The notes beneath the pieces were generated by a model, which did not search any database, was not told where the DNA came from, and worked only from the letters and a program-made list of their open reading frames with translations. Made by a program: the position numbers and the translations under genes. Positions 7,684 to 10,702 of a stretch of DNA of 10,702 nt are shown here, in pieces (position 1 is the first letter of the stretch; each line of letters starts with the position of its first letter). The stretch lies in assembly GCA_021200395.1 (NCBI GenBank), contig JAJQGQ010000070.1, forward strand, positions 349 to 11,050, in the 5' to 3' direction. The DNA is from Erysipelotrichaceae bacterium (lineage in GTDB: Bacteria > Bacillota_I > Bacilli_A > Erysipelotrichales > Coprobacillaceae).

Positions 7684-7712
7684 ATTATAAAGAATAATAA
7701 CAATAATCACAA
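7684..7712 (-). promoter_or_regulatory. Promoter of the SWIM operon
   Basis: On the minus strand, TTGTGA (7712-7707) is followed after 17 nt by a perfect TATAAT (7689-7684). The predicted start of transcription falls near 7677, so the 5' leader would be only about 10 nt and begin at the AGGTG ribosome binding site. A weaker alternative further upstream is TTGACA (7753-7748), 17 nt, TTTTAT (7730-7725), which would give a normal leader. Confidence 0.5.
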
Positions 7713-7827
7713 TAATTGTTGACAATAAAACTATCATAAAATAATCATGTCAATATCAAAATCATGAATAATTTATTCTATTATTTATGATCAAATTGTA
7801 TTCACTAAGTATTTTGCTAAAATAAGA

Positions 7828-7855
7828 TTGTCAATAAACGAATAAACCTTAAAAT
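7828..7855 (+). promoter_or_regulatory. Candidate upstream promoter facing the PTS gene
   Basis: TTGTCA (7828-7833) and TAAAAT (7850-7855) are spaced by 16 nt. Transcription would begin near 7862 and reach the terminator-like hairpin at 7887 after about 25 nt. This is a moderate match only; the A+T-rich context makes chance matches likely. Confidence 0.35.
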
Positions 7856-7886
7856 ATTTTTGACACAAATATGCTTTATTGGCAGG

Positions 7887-7915
7887 GCTTAGAATGTTTC
7901 TAAGCTTTTTCTTTT
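7887..7915 (+). terminator. Orphan intrinsic terminator or attenuator in the PTS gene leader
   Basis: GCTTAGAA (7887-7894) pairs perfectly with TTCTAAGC (7898-7905) across a 3-nt loop and is followed by TTTTTCTTTT. The T-tract gives it plus-strand direction; the minus-strand side is followed by CCCTGCC, with no T-tract. No plus-strand gene lies upstream in the window, so it could be a leader attenuator of the PTS gene or could stop antisense read-through. I see no clear RAT site of the LicT/BglG kind next to it. Confidence 0.6.
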
Positions 7916-7988
7916 GGTTGAAAAAAGTCATAAAAATATTTTTTCATTGAAAATATTGAATAGCTTCAACCAGATGTTTTTAGAACAA

Positions 7989-8016
7989 TTGAGTAAAATA
8001 AACATTCAGTTAAAAT
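7989..8016 (+). promoter_or_regulatory. Candidate proximal promoter of the PTS permease gene
   Basis: TTGAGT (7989-7994) and TAAAAT (8011-8016) are spaced by 16 nt. The predicted start near 8023 lies about 15 nt before the GGGAGG ribosome binding site. If used, it would bypass the hairpin at 7887-7905. Confidence 0.4.
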
Positions 8017-8051
8017 ATAACCATATCATATAAAAAGGGAGGAAAAATGAT

Positions 8052-9509
8052 ATGGACAAATTTGCTGACGTTATGGGACGCGTTGGTTCATGGTGTGGAC
8101 AAAACAAATATTTGTCTTCCATCAAAAACGCATTTCAGGATTACATGCCTGCCACAATTTCAGGTGCTGTTGCTGTACTGTGGACTTCAGTACTCGTTAA
8201 TGAATCAACTGGTTTAGGGCAATTCTTTTCGCCAATCATGGTATTAGAACCATTGAATAGTATTTTTAATGCTATTAATACTGCAACAATTGGTTGTATT
8301 GCGATTGGTGTTTGTATGTTAGTAGGAGTGAATATTGCTCAAGCTAATGGTGAAACAGGTTCTTATCCTGCTGTTTTGGCTTTTATGATGTGGTTTACAG
8401 TAACACCTTATTCTTGGAGTATTGCTGATATGGCAGCTTATACACCTGCTATTGAAGGTACTATGGGAGCCGAAAAAACAACTGTTACGATTGGACAATT
8501 GTTGGAACAAGTATTAAATTCAGGTTTTATTGCTGAATATAATACATTTGATGCAACTACTAGTTTTTCTGATGTTACTACTACTTTTTCTTTAACAGAT
8601 TTAGGATCTTTCTCTGCTATTCAAACATCTTACATGGGTGCTACAGGTTTATTTACTGGATTAATTATTGGTATTTTAGGGATGGAATTGTATTGTGCTT
8701 TGCGTAAAGTCGATGCTTTAAAAATTAAGATGCCTGATCAAGTACCTCCAGGAGTTGCGAAAGCATTCGAAGTAACTATTCCTACTTGTTTAGCATTAAT
8801 TATTGTAGGTACAGTAGGATGGGCTTCTATGACATTCTTAGGTCAAGATTTGAATTCATTGATTTCTACTTATGTCCAAGAGCCATTAAAAGTAATTATT
8901 GGTGGTAATATTGTTGCCGTTGTTATTTTATACATCATTATTATGTTATTCTGGTGTGTTGGTATTCATGGTAACAATATGGTAGGTGCTGTTAAGAGTG
9001 CTATCTTTGAACCAATGATTATTGAAAATATGTCAGTCTATGCAGCTACCAATGATACGCAACAAACACCAAATGTATTAAATATGTCAATGATGCAAGG
9101 TTTTGCTGAATGGGGTGGCTCTGGAGTGACTTTAGGTCTCATTATTGCTATCTTTATCTTTGGTAAAAAAGAAGATACCAAGGCTATTGCTACATTATCC
9201 GTCGTTCCTGGTATGTTTAATATCAATGAAACCATGACATTTGGTATTCCATTAGTATTAAATCCTATCTTAGATATTCCATTTATCTTAGCTCCTTGTG
9301 CTTGTATTATTCTTGGTTATATTTTAACCGTTATTGAATTTTGTCCTCATTATGTTGTTGAAGTTCCTTGGACTTGTCCACCAATCTTATTTGGTTTCTT
9401 AGGTACTGGTGGCAATATTATGGGTGCTATTTCACAGTTATTAGTCATGGCTTTAGCTACAGTGATTTATATTCCATTCTTGTTAGTATATGAAAAGCAA
9501 GATGCTTAA
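8052..9509 (+). CDS. PTS EIIC permease, lactose/cellobiose (oligosaccharide) family
   Basis: This is a membrane permease of the phosphotransferase system, which moves a beta-glucoside or oligosaccharide across the membrane while EIIB phosphorylates it. Family marks are IKMPDQVPPGVAKAF (225-239), the GIHGNN motif with H306, FNINETMTFGIPLVLNP (389-405) with E393, and VPWTCPPILFG (438-448). In this family the His and the Glu of NINE lie at the sugar site. Here NINET replaces the more usual NINEP. At 485 aa it is somewhat longer than the usual 430-450; the extra length appears as a polar, Thr/Ser-rich loop around 125-190. GGGAGG lies 9 nt before ATG 8052. An out-of-frame ATG at 8047 is closer to it. 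No EIIA or EIIB gene is in the window, so partners must be encoded elsewhere. The family is clear; the substrate is not determined. Confidence 0.93.
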   Translation: MDKFADVMGRVGSWCGQNKYLSSIKNAFQDYMPATISGAVAVLWTSVLVNESTGLGQFFSPIMVLEPLNSIFNAINTATIGCIAIGVCMLVGVNIAQANGETGSYPAVLAFMMWFTVTPYSWSIADMAAYTPAIEGTMGAEKTTVTIGQLLEQVLNSGFIAEYNTFDATTSFSDVTTTFSLTDLGSFSAIQTSYMGATGLFTGLIIGILGMELYCALRKVDALKIKMPDQVPPGVAKAFEVTIPTCLALIIVGTVGWASMTFLGQDLNSLISTYVQEPLKVIIGGNIVAVVILYIIIMLFWCVGIHGNNMVGAVKSAIFEPMIIENMSVYAATNDTQQTPNVLNMSMMQGFAEWGGSGVTLGLIIAIFIFGKKEDTKAIATLSVVPGMFNINETMTFGIPLVLNPILDIPFILAPCACIILGYILTVIEFCPHYVVEVPWTCPPILFGFLGTGGNIMGAISQLLVMALATVIYIPFLLVYEKQDA

Positions 9510-9521
9510 CTCTCATATATT

Positions 9522-9553
9522 AGAAAACGGTTGAATGACCGTTTTCTTTTTCA
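9522..9553 (+). terminator. Terminator of the PTS permease gene
   Basis: AGAAAACGGT (9522-9531) pairs with ACCGTTTTCT (9538-9547) around a 6-nt loop, followed by further T residues. It lies 12 nt after the permease stop codon. The A-run on its left could let it work in the other direction too. Confidence 0.85.
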
Positions 9554-9587
9554 TAATAAAAACCAATACAAATATATGTATTGGTTT
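9550..9587 (-). terminator. Terminator of the RpiR-type regulator gene
   Basis: An 11-bp perfect stem, AAACCAATACA (9587-9577 on the minus strand) with TGTATTGGTTT (9570-9560), has a 6-nt loop and a T-rich tail on the minus strand. The stem begins within the regulator's stop codon. It is back to back with the permease terminator. Confidence 0.75.
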
Positions 9588-10395
9588 AATATTTAGATAA
9601 TATATTTTGAGTTTTAGCATACACAAGTGATAATAACAATAAAACAATATATTCAATAGAAATCATAGCAGTTATAGTTTCTAATTCTAACGGAATAGAT
9701 ATTTCTGTCTTATCATATATAATAACATCCTGACATATATATACTAATTCACTTTCTAGAGAATCTAAAAATACAACACTATAAATATGATATTCTTTTA
9801 AAGCTTTGGCAATATGTATTATACCTTGATCATTATCTAAAGTTATCAAAATAGCCATGTGATTTTTAGAATCACTTATATTATTAAGATATAACTGATT
9901 GATATGATTATTAAAAGTACAATATTTACCTAAAGATTGCAAAGCAGTTTGTAATCTTAATCCTATAGCTTCACCGTATCCACTAGCATATATATCAATT
10001 GTATGGATGCTTATTATACGATTACAAATACGTGTTATTGTATTACGATCTAATTTAAGTTTAGTATTTGTAATCGTTTTATTATACATTTTCGTAAGTG
10101 TCATCATTATTAAATCATAAGATTTAAAATTCTCAGTAATGTCATTTTCAAATAAATCTTGTGATTGATAATATTCTTTTCTTTCCAAAGATAATTTCAT
10201 GATAAATTCACGATAAGAAGAGATTCCTAATTTTTTATACAATCTTACAACTGATGATTGTGAAGTATATGACTTACTAGCTAATTCGTTACTGGTAATA
10301 TGATCAATAGGATTGGATTCATCAAGTAAGTATTTAGCAATTTGTTTTTCTGTTTCAGTTAGATTTGTCCCTTCTAATAGTTTTTCTATAATCAT
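9586..10395 (-). CDS. RpiR/MurR-family transcriptional regulator (HTH_6 plus degenerate SIS)
   Basis: This 269-aa DNA-binding regulator belongs to the RpiR family, whose members control sugar-phosphate and amino-sugar metabolism. Residues 1-75 form the N-terminal HTH: LTETEKQIAKYLL, then TSNELASKSYTSQSSVVRLYKKLG as helix-turn-helix (quoted helices lie at 34-57), then SSYREF. Residues 127-265 form the SIS-like sugar-phosphate domain (IDIYASGYGEAIGLRLQ). The second SIS strand reads ILITLDNDQGIIHIAKAL where the family typically has a Ser-Gly-Thr/Glu signature, so ligand binding may be altered. I chose ATG 10395 because GGAAGTG sits 5 nt before it and the protein then starts like the family. In-frame ATG 10410 and TTG 10416 lack such a site. 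It is convergent with the PTS gene and is a plausible regulator of it, though this is inference. Confidence 0.9.
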   Translation of the reverse strand: MIIEKLLEGTNLTETEKQIAKYLLDESNPIDHITSNELASKSYTSQSSVVRLYKKLGISSYREFIMKLSLERKEYYQSQDLFENDITENFKSYDLIMMTLTKMYNKTITNTKLKLDRNTITRICNRIISIHTIDIYASGYGEAIGLRLQTALQSLGKYCTFNNHINQLYLNNISDSKNHMAILITLDNDQGIIHIAKALKEYHIYSVVFLDSLESELVYICQDVIIYDKTEISIPLELETITAMISIEYIVLLLLSLVYAKTQNILSKY

Positions 10396-10419
10396 TATAT
10401 CACTTCCCATATACAAGTA

Positions 10420-10464
10420 TAATGATTCATAAATTAATAAAAAGAGACTAAAAAATAATCATTA
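10420..10464. promoter_or_regulatory. Inverted repeat upstream of the RpiR-type gene, possible operator
   Basis: TAATGATT (10420-10427) and AATCATTA (10457-10464) form a perfect 8-bp inverted repeat spaced by 29 nt. A weak minus-strand -10 box, TATACT (10421-10416), overlaps one arm. Autoregulation would fit the family. The A+T-rich context limits confidence. Confidence 0.3.
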
Positions 10465-10479
10465 GAAAAAATAAACAAA

Positions 10480-10701
10480 TTATAGTTTTAAACTATTTAT
10501 CAAATATTGATTAAAAGTATCACTACTAGGATGATTAATCCATGCTTTAACTTCTGGTAAGGGATATTTTTGATAAATATATTCTCTTTGTTTAATAATA
10601 TTACTTATAAACTTATCCCAATCCTCAATATTATTTCTTTTTTGATGAGGATAATGAATAGCTACTGCATTTCTATCTAGATTTATCTTTGTACCACTTA
10701 A
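10480..10701 (-). CDS. C-terminal fragment of an unrecognised protein (enters from right edge)
   Basis: An open frame of 73 codons plus TAA (10482-10480) is read from the right edge on the minus strand; the start lies beyond the window. The sequence begins LSGTKINLDRNAVAIHYPHQ and ends in FNQYLINSLKL. It is polar, with no membrane segment. It is rich in Asn, Lys and Ile, with a sensible protein-like composition, and the other two minus-strand frames were not pursued because this one is uninterrupted. I do not recognise the family with confidence. The AIHYPH stretch faintly recalls C-terminal parts of some sugar-transfer enzymes, but this is not enough to name it. It lies upstream of and on the same strand as the RpiR-type gene, 84 nt from that gene's chosen start. 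Confidence 0.6.
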   Translation of the reverse strand, partial: LSGTKINLDRNAVAIHYPHQKRNNIEDWDKFISNIIKQREYIYQKYPLPEVKAWINHPSSDTFNQYLINSLKL

Positions 10702-10702
10702 A

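Larger units (their letters stand above)
7667..8051. other. Divergent intergenic region with promoters and a hairpin, no gene
   Basis: This region separates the leftward SWIM operon from the rightward PTS gene. It is very A+T-rich and contains no convincing gene. Besides the promoters and the terminator-like hairpin listed separately, it holds TTGACA/TGTCAA elements at 7719-7724, 7748-7753, 7829-7834 and 7860-7865. Two of these are embedded in small palindromes: ATTGT-TG-ACAAT at 7715-7726 and ATTG-T-CAAT at 7827-7835. An inverted repeat TGGTTGAA (7915-7922) / TTCAACCA (7965-7972) lies just after the hairpin. Confidence 0.6.

Noticed and set aside
7860..7888. Perfect TTGACA at 7860-7865 as a plus-strand -35 box
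   Set aside because: The sequence 16-18 nt downstream (around CAGGGC) has no -10 resemblance.
7870..7915. RAT site of LicT/BglG antiterminators next to the hairpin
   Set aside because: Only a short GCAGG-like match is present; the GGATT...AACC stem of a RAT is missing.
7894..7950. An 18-codon Phe-rich open frame starting in the loop of the terminator hairpin, with AGGG about 7 nt upstream
   Set aside because: It overlaps the hairpin and T-tract, and its composition is what A+T-rich DNA gives by chance. A leader peptide normally lies before the terminator.
8047..8235. Out-of-frame ATG closer to the GGGAGG site than the permease start
   Set aside because: It opens a frame of about 60 codons overlapping the permease with no recognisable product. 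ATG 8052 gives a full EIIC.

Overview
The window is strongly A+T-rich and has the look of a low-GC Firmicute (Bacillota). Ribosome binding sites are GGAG-type, TATAAT-type promoters and hairpin-plus-T terminators are recognisable, and the window carries a PTS permease and an RpiR-type regulator. A gut Erysipelotrichia/Coprobacillaceae-like host is plausible but is inference only. No RNA gene, insertion sequence or CRISPR array was seen.

Region 1 (1-1020, minus strand) holds the N-terminal 321 codons of a secreted or surface protein made of repeated Ig-like domains, with its own promoter. It runs off the left edge.

Region 2 (1055-7690, minus strand) is the centrepiece: five tightly packed genes (gaps of 9-14 nt) read as one operon from about 7670 to 1085 and closed by an intrinsic terminator. 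All five are paralogues built from up to four modules: an N-terminal SWIM-type zinc finger domain (N), a short helical linker (L), a middle region with an MDDSxG motif (M) and a long C-terminal helical, TPR-like region ending in a W-K-x-K/R-Y-x-N-R-x-A-L-x-x-E-L signature (C). In transcription order they are L-M-C (456 aa), N-M (222 aa), M-C (413 aa), N-L-M-C (544 aa) and N-L-M-C (540 aa). The full-length copies resemble the uncharacterised SWIM-finger proteins I associate with COG4715. The shuffled partial copies, each with an intact reading frame and its own ribosome binding site, are the most unusual thing in the window.

Region 3 (7667-8051) is a 385-nt intergenic region between the divergent operon and a PTS gene. 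It holds a TTGTGA/TATAAT promoter facing the operon, two TTGnnn-N16-TAAAAT promoter candidates facing the PTS gene, and between those two an intrinsic terminator hairpin with no plus-strand gene upstream of it, so it may be an attenuator.

Region 4 (8052-10395) holds a lactose/cellobiose-family PTS EIIC permease on the plus strand and, convergent with it, an RpiR/MurR-type regulator on the minus strand. The two are separated by back-to-back terminators. The regulator's SIS domain has lost the usual phosphosugar-binding signature. No EIIA, EIIB or glycosidase lies in the window.

Region 5 (10480-10701, minus strand) is the C-terminal 73 codons of an unrecognised gene that enters from the right edge.
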